Positions 31,462 to 41,160 are shown, counted from the stretch's first letter. The stretch: DNA of 64,000 nt from G965202665 sp965243835 (GCA_965243835.1 OZ251578.1:1984001-2048000), one strand, 5' to 3'. Made by a program: numbers and translations. The notes: generated by a model from the letters alone, not told the origin.

Positions 31462-34015
31462 ATGGCTAAGCGGAAGACCCAGCCCAAGCCGATCGAGAGC
31501 TACGACCACTCCGACAAGGAGCGGGCCAACAACCCGCCCGCCGGTTTGGTGACAGCCGAGGGCGACCCCGACCTGCCCGCCAAGACCTACAGACACCTAG
31601 ACCCCCCCCCCCCCAGACCCTGGTGAATCCCACGACCCACACCTAGACCCTCATTTGAGTTGGGCGGGCAAAGCGGAGGGGACCTCGTTCAGGGTCCCCA
31701 CCATCTCTCTGCATGTCCACGAGCGGATCGACCCCCGCACCATCATCGAGGCGGTCCGCAAGGGCAACGGCCAAGTGCAGGGCCAAGGTTCCATGTTCGA
31801 GGAAAACCTCCCCTTGCGCAAGGCCATCGAGTTCTACCAGCACCCCCACAACTGGAGCAACCGCCTCATCGCGGGCGACAGCCTGCTGGTGATGAACAGC
31901 CTCCTGGAAAAAGAAGCGATGGGCGGCCAGGTCCAGATGATCTACATCGACCCGCCCTACGGAATCAAATACGGTTCCAACTTCCAACCGTTTGTTGAAC
32001 AGCGGGAAGTAACTGATGGTAAAGATGAGCACCTGACCGGCGAACCGGAAATGATCAAGGCTTTCCGAGACACTTGGGAACTAGGCATACACTCCTACTT
32101 GTCCTATCTCCGCGACCGCTTGTTGTTGTCTCGCGAACTACTAACATCATCAGGCAGTTGCTTTGTTCAAATTGGTGATGAAAATGTGTTAAGAGTGGGA
32201 TTACTAATGGATGAAGTTTTTGGATCAGCCAACCGTATTGCGACTATTACTTATGCTACCACAGGGGCAAGTCCAGCAAAAACTTTGTCCGAAGTAGCCA
32301 GTTACTTATTATGGTATGCTAATGACAAATTACAAGCTAAGTATCACCAACTGTACGAACCTCTTACGAGAGCAGAAATTATACGTCATTTTGGGTACTC
32401 TGCGCACATTGAACTAACAGATGGTCAAACAATCAACCCTAGTCCACTAGTAGCCTATGATCCAGAAGAACACCTGTCGCCAGAGAGCCGAATTTTTAGC
32501 CGAATGCCACTAACATCTCAAGGATGGTCTACTAAAGGTAGATCCGAACCATATGAATGGAAGGGTAAAATTTATTCTTGCCCTGAAACAGAACAATGGC
32601 GGGTTACGCAACAAGGCCTCGATCGTTTAAACGAACTAGAAAGACTGGACTCACTTGGAGGAAAATCTGATAATCTTAGATGGAAACTATATGAAGACGA
32701 AGTACCTGGACGTAAAATTAACAATATTTGGCATCGGTCGATGTCTCCCCACAATAAACGATATGTGGTGGAAACAGCTCGTAGTGTAATTGAGCGTTGT
32801 ATTCTAATGACAACTGATCCCGGTGACCTAGTGCTAGATCCAACTTGTGGTAGCGGCACCACCGCTTTTGTATCCGAACAGTGGGGCAGACGCTGGATTA
32901 CTTGTGATACCAGCAGGGTAGCACTTACGCTTGCCCGTCAGCGTCTTATGACTTCCAACTTTGATTACTATGAATTAGCGCAACCGACCGATGGGGTGGG
33001 AAGCGGTTTCAACTACCGAACTGTACCTAAGGTCTCAGCGCGCATTCTGGCTTACGATGAACCGCCCCAAGTCACCACCCTTTACGACCAGCCCTTCAAG
33101 GACAGTAAGAAATCACGGGTTACCGGGCCGTTTACCGTGGAGGCCGTCCCCTCTCCCATCGTGGCTTCTCTCGACGATTCGCTGACCGAGCCTGTCCAAG
33201 CCGATGAGTCGGTAGCACGAGGTGGAGAGTCGGTGCGGCAGGCTGAGTGGCGGGATGAGCTACTAAAAACCGGGTTGCGGGGTACGGGCGGACAGGGAAT
33301 TTCCTTGACCCGGTTGGAGCCGTTGCCCGTTCCCGACCTGCACGCGGAAGGAGAAACTGCGGATGGCAAGCGGTTGGCGGTGTCGTTTGGGCCGGCGTAC
33401 GCCCCGTTGGAGGCTCGACAGGTGGAACGTGCCATCAAGGAGTCTCGTAATCTAGGTCCCCCGCCGGAGTTGCTGGTCTTCGCTGCTTTTGCGTTCGACC
33501 CGGAGGCCGCCAAGAACATTGAGGAGATCAACAGGGAGGGCGTGACACTGCTACGGGCGTATATGAACTCCGACCTGCTCACCGACGACCTGAAAAAGGG
33601 ACGTTCCAGCAATGAAAGCTTCTGGCTGGTCGGTCAGCCTGATGTGCATGTGGAACCAGCTGACGACGACCGGTTCATCATGGAGGTGCTGGGTTTTGAC
33701 TATTTCGACACCCGCACCGGGCAAGTAACCTCCGGAGGGGCGGACAAGATTGCGGTGTGGATGCTGGACCCCGACTACGACGGGCGGAGCCTGTTTCCCC
33801 GGCAGGTGTTTTTCCCGTTGGACGGGACCAAGCCCAACGGGGGGTGGAACAGGCTGGCGAAGACGTTGCGGGCGCAAATCGACCAAGATCGGATTGAGGC
33901 TTATCGGGGCACGGTGTCGTTGCCGTTCAAGGCGGGGAAACACCGGCGGGCGGCGGTGAAAGTGGTGGACAACCGGGGGGTGGAAAGCCTGCGCCTGCTC
34001 AACCTGGAACCCTGA
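31462..34015 (+). CDS. type III restriction system DNA methyltransferase (Mod), start out of frame through a C13 tract
   Basis: The main frame (from about 31601) is a beta-type N6-adenine methyltransferase: conserved SLHVHERIDPRTIIEAVR, then IYIDPPYGIKYGS (DPPY, near 31950) and later DPTCGSGTTAFVSEQWGRRWI (motif I, near 32840), with a target-recognition region between and a long C-terminal part. Its N-terminus is found in another frame: ATG 31462 begins MAKRKTQPKPIESYDH, a start known from this Mod family, and runs to the C tract, after which it stops at TGA 31624. Removing one C (or adding two) joins both frames into one protein of about 850 residues. The centre (about 31990-33000) is clearly AT-richer than both ends. 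Co-operonic with res, two bases apart. Confidence 0.85.
31602..31614. repeat. C13 homopolymer in the 5' part of mod
   Basis: Thirteen consecutive C. In frame 31462 it encodes Pro-Pro-Pro-Pro after the Asp of GAC. With 13 C the frame meets TGA at 31624-31626; with 12, 9 or 15 C it continues into the methyltransferase through DPGESHDPHLDPHLSW. Homopolymers of this length slip during replication, the classical basis of phase variation. Confidence 0.9.
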
Positions 34016-34017
34016 GC

Positions 34018-36849
34018 ATGGCCAAAAAAGCGGGGGCCGACCCGGGCCAGCGGGGGTTGTCCCACAGCGGGGGCATCGACCGGCTGATCGTCAACTCCCC
34101 CTACCGGGAGCCGTCCAGCCACTGGCGTTACGACCGGTCGGAGCGGGCTTTCGAGTATGTGGAGGGACGGCGGGATGCCGGGTATCTGGTAGCCACCCCC
34201 GACGCGCAAGCCTTTGACGATCCGGGCGTCTTCCACCCAATCGAACTAGTGAACCGCATCCGCCCGCTGGTGGCCGCTTGGCGACGGGCGGGCTATCCGG
34301 GAGTAACCAGCATCACCCGACGTCTGCTGGAACACTGGAACAACCGACAAGGATCTGAAGACATGCGCCTGTTCTTCTGCCAGCTGGAAGCGATTGAGAC
34401 CCTGATCTGGCTGACCGAAGGCCCCGCCGCCCAAAAGGCGGAGATTGACATCCCCGGCGACGGAGGGGGGTTCGTGCGGCAGTGTTGCAAAATGGCCACC
34501 GGCACCGGCAAGACGGTGGTGATGGGGATGGTCATCGCCTGGCAGATACTAAACAAGGTAACTAATCGCAACGACCCCCGCTTTTCCCGCAACGTGCTGG
34601 TGGTGGCCCCCGGCCTGACCGTCCGCAATCGGCTGTCGGTGGTGGACCCCCATCGGCAACCCAACTACTACGACGAGTTCGACTTGGTTCCGTCCGTCCT
34701 GCGGGACAAGTTGCGGCAGGGGCGGGTGCTGGTGCGAAACTGGCACGCCCTCGGCTGGCAAACCGAAGAACAAATCCAAAAAAAGCGATCCGTGGACAAA
34801 CGGGGGGCCAAAAGCGACCGGGCGTGGGTGCGGGAAGCGCTGGGGGACGAGATGTCCCGCTCCCATAATATTTTAGTAATCAACGATGAAGCCCATCACG
34901 CGTGGCGCATCCCCGCCGACCGTCGGGCCGGCGAGTTCTATAAGGACGAGGTGGAGGAGGCCACCAAATGGGTGGGTTCCCTGGACCGCATCCACCGCAC
35001 CCGGGGCATCCTGCGGTGCTACGACTTCACCGCCACCCCGTTCGTCCCCTCCGGGAAAAAAGCCACCGCCGAAGCCCTGTTCGACTGGATCGTCAGCGAC
35101 TTCAGCCTCAACGACGCCATCGAATCCGGACTTGTCAAAACCCCCCGGGTAGTGGTGCGGGACGACACCGACTACGACCCCGACACCTACAAATCCCGGC
35201 TCTATCACATTTACAACGACGACGAAGTGAAAGCCGACCTCAACCAGAAAGCGGCGGAGACGGTTCCCCTCCCCGACCTGGTGGTGGCCGGATACACCCT
35301 GCTCGGCCACGACTGGGCCGCCGCCCGCCGCGCCTGGCGGGAAGCCGAGCATCCCACCCCGCCGGTGATGATCACCGTCGCCAACCGCACCGAAACCGCG
35401 GCCCGAGTCAAACACGCCTTTGACAACCAACGCATACCCGTGGAACAACTGTGGGACGCCGACCTGACCTTGCATATCGACTCCAAAACCCTGAAAGCGG
35501 CCGAGCAAACCGAATCCCCCCTCGCCGAACTGCCCGGAGGCGGGAACGGGGAGGGGGGACTGACTAAAGACCAGCGAGCGGAATGGTTGCGGCGGCAGGT
35601 GGACACCATCGGGCGGCCGGGGGAGCCCGGCGAGCGCATCCAACACGTCATCTCGGTGGCCATGTTGTCGGAAGGGTGGGACGCCAAAACCGTCACCCAC
35701 ATAATGGGACTGCGGGCTTTCACCAGCCAACTGCTGTGCGAACAGGTGGTGGGCCGGGGACTGCGCCGCACCTCCTACGACGTGAACAAGAACGGGTTTT
35801 TCGAGCCGGAATACGTCAACATCTTCGGAGTGCCGTTCACGTTCCTGCCCCACGAGTCGGGAGGCGCATCTCCCCCGCCTCCCAAACCGAAAAAGCCCAT
35901 CGGCCCCCTGCCGGAAAAAGCCCAATACGAAATCGCTTTCCCGGTGGTGATACGAGTGGAGCGGGTGTACCGCACCGAATTGTCGCTGGATTGGGAGCGG
36001 GTGAAACCGCTCCGGCTCGACCCCCGCAACACCCCCACCCTGGCGGAACTGGCCAAGATCATAGAAGGCAAAACCGACCAAGCGGAAGTGCGCATCGACC
36101 TGGAGGAATTCTGGGGCGGGCAACGGTCGCAACAGATAGCTTTCCAAACGGCGGCGCAAGTCTACGACCAAATGGCGCCCCGCTGGCCGGGTTCACGGGA
36201 AACGCTGTGCGCCCGGCTGGTAACGCTGACGATGGAGTTCCTGGAATCGGACCGGATCGTAATCGACGGCCTGTGGAACCAGGACCCGTTGCGACGGCGA
36301 ATACTCATCGGCGTGAATATGACCCGCATCGTGCAACACTTCTGGGCGCAGATTCGGGATCGCAACTCCGACCACTTGGAACCGGTGTTCGACCCCGAGC
36401 GCCCCATCCGCTCCACCGGTGATATGGGAATCTGGTACACCGGCAAACCGGTCGGCCCCGCCCGGCGTTGCCACATCAACCACTGCGTGTACGATGGAAC
36501 GTTCGAACCGGTAGTCGCCGCCGCACTGGACCGCAACCCGCAGGTGGAGGCCTGGGTCAAAAACGACCACCTAGGATTTGAGGTGTCGTACGTGCACCGG
36601 GGGGTGGTGCGCCGCTACCTCCCCGACTTTTTGATAAAACTAACCGGGGGAACCACCCTGGTGCTGGAAGTAAAAGGCGAACCAAAAGAAATAGACGACT
36701 CCAAATGGACATACATGCGAGACTGGATAAAGGCGATAAACACCCACGGCGGCTTCGGCCGCTGGGCGTTTGAAATCCTCACCGACGCCAACGACCTCCC
36801 CCGCCTAATAGCTACCCACGCCCAAACCGAGAACGCAACTTCGGATTAG
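34018..36849 (+). CDS. type III restriction enzyme subunit (Res), DEAD/DEAH helicase-nuclease
   Basis: 943 residues. Superfamily 2 motor: Walker A MATGTGKT at 159-166, motif Ia VVAPGLTVRNRL, motif II INDEAHH, motif III DFTATPF, motif V VAMLSEGWDAKTVTHI and motif VI QVVGRGLRR. The C-terminal nuclease has RRYLPDFLIKL and LVLEVKGE (D...E-x-K) as type III Res subunits do. It cleaves DNA after translocation when two inversely oriented unmodified sites meet, and needs Mod for recognition. So if mod is off, Res alone should be inactive; the switch therefore turns the whole system off safely. Convergent with the MNT gene. Confidence 0.92.
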   Translation: MAKKAGADPGQRGLSHSGGIDRLIVNSPYREPSSHWRYDRSERAFEYVEGRRDAGYLVATPDAQAFDDPGVFHPIELVNRIRPLVAAWRRAGYPGVTSITRRLLEHWNNRQGSEDMRLFFCQLEAIETLIWLTEGPAAQKAEIDIPGDGGGFVRQCCKMATGTGKTVVMGMVIAWQILNKVTNRNDPRFSRNVLVVAPGLTVRNRLSVVDPHRQPNYYDEFDLVPSVLRDKLRQGRVLVRNWHALGWQTEEQIQKKRSVDKRGAKSDRAWVREALGDEMSRSHNILVINDEAHHAWRIPADRRAGEFYKDEVEEATKWVGSLDRIHRTRGILRCYDFTATPFVPSGKKATAEALFDWIVSDFSLNDAIESGLVKTPRVVVRDDTDYDPDTYKSRLYHIYNDDEVKADLNQKAAETVPLPDLVVAGYTLLGHDWAAARRAWREAEHPTPPVMITVANRTETAARVKHAFDNQRIPVEQLWDADLTLHIDSKTLKAAEQTESPLAELPGGGNGEGGLTKDQRAEWLRRQVDTIGRPGEPGERIQHVISVAMLSEGWDAKTVTHIMGLRAFTSQLLCEQVVGRGLRRTSYDVNKNGFFEPEYVNIFGVPFTFLPHESGGASPPPPKPKKPIGPLPEKAQYEIAFPVVIRVERVYRTELSLDWERVKPLRLDPRNTPTLAELAKIIEGKTDQAEVRIDLEEFWGGQRSQQIAFQTAAQVYDQMAPRWPGSRETLCARLVTLTMEFLESDRIVIDGLWNQDPLRRRILIGVNMTRIVQHFWAQIRDRNSDHLEPVFDPERPIRSTGDMGIWYTGKPVGPARRCHINHCVYDGTFEPVVAAALDRNPQVEAWVKNDHLGFEVSYVHRGVVRRYLPDFLIKLTGGTTLVLEVKGEPKEIDDSKWTYMRDWIKAINTHGGFGRWAFEILTDANDLPRLIATHAQTENATSD

Positions 36850-36851
36850 TT

Positions 36852-37187
36852 TTAAGCGGGAGTAGGGATTGCTCGTTCATATACTGTAATCTTTGTTTCA
36901 TCGATTGATTTTTTAAGATACTTATTATCCTCCAAATTAACGGAGTCCGCTTCAAACAAATCTACTTTTCTGCCGAATAATTCTTCAATTTTAGTCCACA
37001 ACTCAAAATAGGTATGAATATCCACGCGGTCCCGATTCTCCCACTCCACCAGAAAATCCAGGTCGCTGTCATGGCCGAATTCGCCCGTGACGGCGGAACC
37101 AAACAGTTCCAATCGTCGCACACGGTATTCCCCGCTCAATCGGCGCAACTCTTCGATATGATCCGCAACCAACGGAATCATCATCAA
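36852..37187 (-). CDS. MNT-type nucleotidyltransferase
   Basis: 111 residues of minimal nucleotidyltransferase: LELFGSAVTGEFGHDSDLDFLVEW has the G-S (30-31) and D-x-D (42, 44) active site; a third Asp lies in KVDLFEAD. Members AMPylate a HEPN toxin partner in MNT-HEPN toxin-antitoxin modules. No HEPN gene is found beside it, so the module is incomplete or the partner lost. AT-richer than the neighbours. Start is ATG 37185-37187; two further Met codons follow at once. Confidence 0.85.
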   Translation of the reverse strand: MMMIPLVADHIEELRRLSGEYRVRRLELFGSAVTGEFGHDSDLDFLVEWENRDRVDIHTYFELWTKIEELFGRKVDLFEADSVNLEDNKYLKKSIDETKITVYERAIPTPA

Positions 37188-37313
37188 CCCTTTCCGTCGC
37201 CGGCGACTTAGGCCTCCCGATTTCGCCCGGTCATCATCCGACCCTACGATGATTTCACGCTACCACGCTATTCGCTATTCCAATGCCGCGACAAAACCAG
37301 GCCCACCGCCCGA

Positions 37314-38402
37314 TCAGTAACGAGCGACGATGTCCCACCGGTCGGCTATGACGCCGTCCCGGGCGACGGAGGCGGCGGACCACATATTGACGGTTTGGCA
37401 GGCGTGGTTGGGGACGATGGAAACCAGGTCGCCGACTTGCAGGCTTTCGGCGCCGGGGCCGGTGAGCAGGCCGTGTTCCTCCCAGGCCCGGTCGAACCGA
37501 ACATCCCGTCCGGGCAGGGCTCCATAGCCATGTCCGGCCCGGGAAGGGTCAGAACTCATCGCTTTCCGCCCGGCGTCGATAACGGCCGTCTCCGGGCGGG
37601 GACGAGACACGACCCGGGCTGCCACCGTCAAGGCGCAGTCCTCCCATTCCGCGCTCCCGTAGAACACTTGGTCGGCGTCGTAGAACGCGTAGGTTCCGGG
37701 GCGGGCTTCGGTAACTCCGTCGGCGAATGGGGCCGAAGACGCGGCCGGGGTGGAACCAACCGAGACGATGGGGACCGCCATCCCGGACGCCCGCAGTTTT
37801 TCCGCTACTCCGGCCAGGGCGACTCCCGCCCGCCGCCCCTCCTCCTCCAAGGCGGTGCGGTCGGAGCCGTGAACGGATACGTGTCCTTCATGGGTCATCA
37901 CCCCCGCCGCTTCCAAACCGGGCAGGTCGGCGATGCGGCGGGCGACGGGGACGGCCGACTCCGGGGGGACGCCCGCCCGCCCCAAACCGGTATCCACTTC
38001 CAGCAGAAACGGAATTCGCATCCCGGCGGCGACCGCGGCCCGGCTGAGCGGAGCGGCGGCGGCCGGGGAGTCCAAGGCGATCATCACCCGCGCCCGCCGG
38101 TTGAGTTCGATGACGGCCCGGACTTTGACCTCCCCCACCGGCTGATGCGCCCACAGCAGGTCGGTTGCCCCCGCCTCTATCAGGGCTTCCAACTCGGCGC
38201 GGGTGGCGCAACAGAACCCGACCGCCCCCGCCTCCAGTTGCAGGCGGGCCGCCGGGATCATCTTGGAGGTTTTGAAATGGGGACGCAACGCCCGCCCCGC
38301 CCCGCCCACCTGCGCGGCCATCCGCTCGATGTTGCCCCGCAACCGGGCCTCGTCCACCACCAAAACCGGAGTCTCCCCCACCCCCTCAGGCACCGTAATC
38401 AT
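37314..38402 (-). CDS. D-threonine aldolase/D-serine dehydratase-like PLP protein
   Basis: About 362 residues: alanine-racemase-type barrel with the PLP lysine in RPHFKTSKM (Lys44), and the C-terminal D-serine dehydratase-like domain with the metal-binding HACQTVN near the end. LLEVDTGLGRAGV and PFVSVGS-like GSTP loops bind the phosphate. It likely splits or dehydrates a D-beta-hydroxy amino acid. Start at ATG 38400-38402; ATG/GTG codons upstream would add up to 12 residues. Divergent from the small membrane protein gene. Confidence 0.85.
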   Translation of the reverse strand: MITVPEGVGETPVLVVDEARLRGNIERMAAQVGGAGRALRPHFKTSKMIPAARLQLEAGAVGFCCATRAELEALIEAGATDLLWAHQPVGEVKVRAVIELNRRARVMIALDSPAAAAPLSRAAVAAGMRIPFLLEVDTGLGRAGVPPESAVPVARRIADLPGLEAAGVMTHEGHVSVHGSDRTALEEEGRRAGVALAGVAEKLRASGMAVPIVSVGSTPAASSAPFADGVTEARPGTYAFYDADQVFYGSAEWEDCALTVAARVVSRPRPETAVIDAGRKAMSSDPSRAGHGYGALPGRDVRFDRAWEEHGLLTGPGAESLQVGDLVSIVPNHACQTVNMWSAASVARDGVIADRWDIVARY

Positions 38403-38437
38403 AACCGCAACCCTATACTGCTTCCCAAGAGGTCGCA

Positions 38438-38824
38438 ATGAACCAAAAGAAACGTCGGTGGGAGATTTTCAAGGCGGGACGGGACGCAACCGCCGAACCG
38501 GAACCGAAGGCGACCAGTGCGGAGCAAAAGGCGGCCAAAGCCGCCCGGTCGTTGGTCTGGCTGGGAAGGGTGGTGATCTTGATGGTGGGCGTGCTTCCCG
38601 TTTTGGGAGTAATCCCGCCATTTTCGCTGTTCGGAGGGGTAGTGTTTACGTCACTGTGGGGACACCCGGTGGGGCAATGGTTCTCCATTTTGATGTTGCT
38701 GACCTACGTAGGATTCGTGGTCGTCTTCTGGCGCGGCATCGCCGCCCGGCGAGACGAGATAGTCATCCTGGCGATAATAGCCCTAGCCTTAACCGGAATG
38801 ATGCTTTGGATAGCACTCGTTTAA
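38438..38824 (+). CDS. small membrane protein, unknown
   Basis: 128 residues. A basic, soluble N-terminus (to about 37) is followed by three hydrophobic segments (about 40-65, 80-98 and 106-127). AAGAGGT precedes the ATG. I recognise no family. Divergent from the D-threonine-aldolase-like gene and the last gene before the tRNA-Glu fragments. Confidence 0.6.
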   Translation: MNQKKRRWEIFKAGRDATAEPEPKATSAEQKAAKAARSLVWLGRVVILMVGVLPVLGVIPPFSLFGGVVFTSLWGHPVGQWFSILMLLTYVGFVVVFWRGIAARRDEIVILAIIALALTGMMLWIALV

Positions 38825-38882
38825 CCCCGAACGACGCCCCTTCCCCGAAAAGGCGAAATTCATGGCTGAGACACTCCCGTAG

Positions 38883-39052
38883 GAGAGGCGGCGTCCACCC
38901 CTCCGATAGCCCCGACCAGATTCGAACCCGGCCCAAAAACAAACAACGCGCCTTGAGAGGGCGGCGTCCACCCCTCCGGTAGCCCCGACCAGATTCGAAC
39001 CCGGCCCAAAAACAAACAACGCGCCTTGAGAGGGCGGCGTCCACCCCTCCGG
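38883..39052. repeat. tandem tRNA-Glu 3'-half fragments
   Basis: Units of 72-73 bases start at 38883, 38955 and 39028, the last running into the intact tRNA-Glu gene. Read in tRNA sense each unit joins an anticodon arm with the CTC loop (GGACGCCGCCCTCTCAAGG), a changed linker (GTTGTTTGTTTTTGGG), and a T-arm plus acceptor 3' end (GGTTCGAATCTGGTCGGGGC). The acceptor 5' and D-arm portions are missing, so these are not functional tRNAs. Units 1 and 2 are nearly identical. They look like successive attachment-site remnants or tandem duplications at a tRNA 3' end. Confidence 0.75.
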
Positions 39053-39125
39053 TAGCCCCGACCAGATTTGAACTGGCGTTACCGCCTTGAGAGGGCGGCG
39101 TCCTAGGCCACTAGACGACGGGGCC
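39053..39125 (-). tRNA. tRNA-Glu (anticodon CTC)
   Basis: Minus strand: acceptor GGCCCCG paired with CGGGGCT (terminal G-U), D-arm TCTAGTGGCCTAGGA, anticodon loop CTCTCAA between CCGCC and GGCGG, T-loop TTCAAAT. Discriminator A, no encoded CCA. Left boundary of the accessory island. Confidence 0.93.
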
Positions 39126-39196
39126 ATGCGTCGCTAGCCTAGCGCAAAGCCGCCCGACCTGTCAACCCAGGGCTGTCCACCAAATTCAGCAAGGCC

Positions 39197-39224
39197 TTTA
39201 CCCAGCCATTATTTGTGTTATGAT
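39197..39224 (+). promoter_or_regulatory. putative promoter of AAA-PIN module 1
   Basis: TTTACC (39197-39202) and TATGAT (39219-39224), 16 bases apart, about 120 bases before the ATPase ATG. The leader between is AT-rich with no obvious strong hairpin; AGGAAAG precedes the ATG. Confidence 0.4.
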
Positions 39225-39342
39225 AGCATCCTGCCAGGGTCTTGCGGAGAGCTAGGTGCCATTGGCTTGATAAGCAACACACTCAAGAACCAGTAAAAAA
39301 AACTACTTACAAGGATAAACAAAAAAACAAGGAAAGTAAAAG

Positions 39343-40671
39343 ATGGATAATATTAGTTTGCAAAACTATAGGTGCTTCTTGGATATACCAAAAGCGCCTT
39401 TAGCACCGTTAACCCTCTTAGTGGGTGAAAACAGCACAGGCAAAACCTCTTTCATGGCCATGATTAGGATATTATGGGGTATTTTCTATGATTATCAAGA
39501 ACAGTATGTCGACTTCACCAAAGAACCATACAACTTGGGAACTTTTAACGATATAGCACATTATCGCGGTGGTAGAGGCAGTCAAGCAGACAGCTTTAGT
39601 GCGGGATTTACGGAGGGTAAACACAAATTCAGAGTAGAATTCAAGACAAAGGGTATCGTACCGATTTTAAATCGTCGATATATATCTGATGGAATAACTT
39701 CAATAGAAGAACATGTCATTACTAATGGCACAGTAACTAAAATAATCACCCCCAGAGGAAGATGGAAAATAACTGATAGACGAAATATTGATTCTCTATA
39801 CGAGATGCCTTTGGGCCGTATCCTAAGGTATCCTTTGGCAACAGACAAGCTAATTAAAGCCTTTACTTCTTTATATAAATCACCTGATATTACTCCAGAG
39901 GATTTGGAGCAGGCAAGAAGGCTGAGTCTTAGAATTTCGCGAGCTGGTATTCGCCAAAAACTTCCATACGCCAGTGCTCCAGTTCGCTCTAAACCTCGTC
40001 GTACTTATGAGCCTTCTCTTACTAATCCGGACATTGAAGGTGAAACGGTTCCATCATACCTGGCAAGCGAATCCTTGCATACCGAACGATGGAAAGAACT
40101 TCAAACCGGATTAGAAAATATAGGTCAAACTACTGGCCTATTTGATAGCATCCGAGTCAAGCAACTAGGCGATCCTAGCGAACCTTTTCAAATACAGATT
40201 AGAAAAGGATACGGACGACGAAAGGGCTCTTGGCGGAATTTAATAGATATGGGATATGGAGTTAGCCAACTACTACCTTTAGTAACGGAACTTTCACGCG
40301 AAGAATCATCAAATTTGTTTCTACTGCAACAGCCGGAAATCCATCTTCATCCGATGGCTCAAGCCGAACTAGGAAGCTTATTCTGCCAAATTTCTAACAG
40401 CAATAGACAGCTGATAATTGAAACGCACAGCAACTACCTTATTGACCGCGTACGGATGCAAGTTAGAGACGAACAAATAAGCCCTGCTGATGTTTCTCTT
40501 TTGTATTTTGAACGCGGTGAGCTTGATGTAACTATACATTCAATGGGTTTTAATAAAGAAGGTAACCTTTTTTGCATCAATGAGAACGGCGACGCATCCG
40601 ATATCCCTCCCAGTTATAACAGATTTTTTATGGATGAGTTGGAACGATCCATTTGGAAGCAAGAGCCTTGA
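39343..40671 (+). CDS. AAA15 family ATPase, module 1
   Basis: 442 residues. RecF/OLD-like ATPase: N-terminal SLQNYRCF strand, Walker A GENSTGKTS at 28-36, the ABC-like signature region DMGYGVSQLLPLVTEL, Walker B FLLQQPEIHLHP and IIETHSNYLIDR (switch His). Residues 180-240 hold APVRSKPRRTYEPS, conserved in the paralogue at 45577. No TOPRIM or other nuclease domain; the PIN gene 12 bases downstream is the probable effector. Much more AT-rich than the flanking genome, with different codon use, which indicates transfer. Similar two-component ATPase-nuclease modules (PARIS, OLD-like) stop phage; defence is inferred. Confidence 0.85.
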   Translation: MDNISLQNYRCFLDIPKAPLAPLTLLVGENSTGKTSFMAMIRILWGIFYDYQEQYVDFTKEPYNLGTFNDIAHYRGGRGSQADSFSAGFTEGKHKFRVEFKTKGIVPILNRRYISDGITSIEEHVITNGTVTKIITPRGRWKITDRRNIDSLYEMPLGRILRYPLATDKLIKAFTSLYKSPDITPEDLEQARRLSLRISRAGIRQKLPYASAPVRSKPRRTYEPSLTNPDIEGETVPSYLASESLHTERWKELQTGLENIGQTTGLFDSIRVKQLGDPSEPFQIQIRKGYGRRKGSWRNLIDMGYGVSQLLPLVTELSREESSNLFLLQQPEIHLHPMAQAELGSLFCQISNSNRQLIIETHSNYLIDRVRMQVRDEQISPADVSLLYFERGELDVTIHSMGFNKEGNLFCINENGDASDIPPSYNRFFMDELERSIWKQEP

Positions 40672-40683
40672 AAGTTTTCTAAA

Positions 40684-41151
40684 GTGTGTGCTATACTGGA
40701 CGCTAACTCAATACATGAGGTATTCGGAAGTACCAGATCAGAAGCTGGTAAAGATTTCTTCCGATGGATTTCTAGAGGCGGCACACCCTTGGTCGTTGGC
40801 GGAAAACTGCTTGAAGAACTTAAGGTCAATAGTAACTTCCAACAGTGGTATGGCCAAGCCGTAGGAAGACGACTTGCAATTAGCACAACAGCAGAAAACG
40901 ATATAGATATAGAGAGCATAATCGAGGATTTAACACAACAAGATATCTGCGCTTCAGATGATTATCATATACTTGCACTTGCGCAGGTAACTGGTGCTAG
41001 ATTACTCTACACTCAAGACAGGAAACTAAGATCCGATTTCAAAGAAATTGTTAAAGGCAAAGTGTATCCTAGCGGAAATAGTAAAAATGCTAAAAGGAAC
41101 CGGAATAGAATTCATAACGAGAAAAACCTCTGTGTCGCACTCCTAGGGTAA
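40684..41151 (+). CDS. PIN-domain nuclease, module 1
   Basis: 155 residues. PIN marks: CAILDANSIHEVF (first Asp), LVVGGKLLEEL, the DDYHILALAQVTGARLLYTQDRKL segment with the acidic pair and the final Asp before a basic C-terminus. Expected to be a metal-dependent RNase. GTG start at 40684; 12 bases after the ATPase. AT-rich like the ATPase. The homologous protein at 46945 keeps the same acidic residues and the same gene order. Confidence 0.75.
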   Translation: MCAILDANSIHEVFGSTRSEAGKDFFRWISRGGTPLVVGGKLLEELKVNSNFQQWYGQAVGRRLAISTTAENDIDIESIIEDLTQQDICASDDYHILALAQVTGARLLYTQDRKLRSDFKEIVKGKVYPSGNSKNAKRNRNRIHNEKNLCVALLG

Positions 41152-41160
41152 GGTTGGGGC

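Noticed and set aside
31655..34015. mod starting at TTG 31655 as a complete gene
   Set aside because: It would lack the conserved N-terminus, has no SD, and the missing part is present upstream in another frame across the C tract.
38883..39125. CRISPR-like repeats
   Set aside because: Units are contiguous with no unique spacers, and their sequence is clearly derived from tRNA-Glu.
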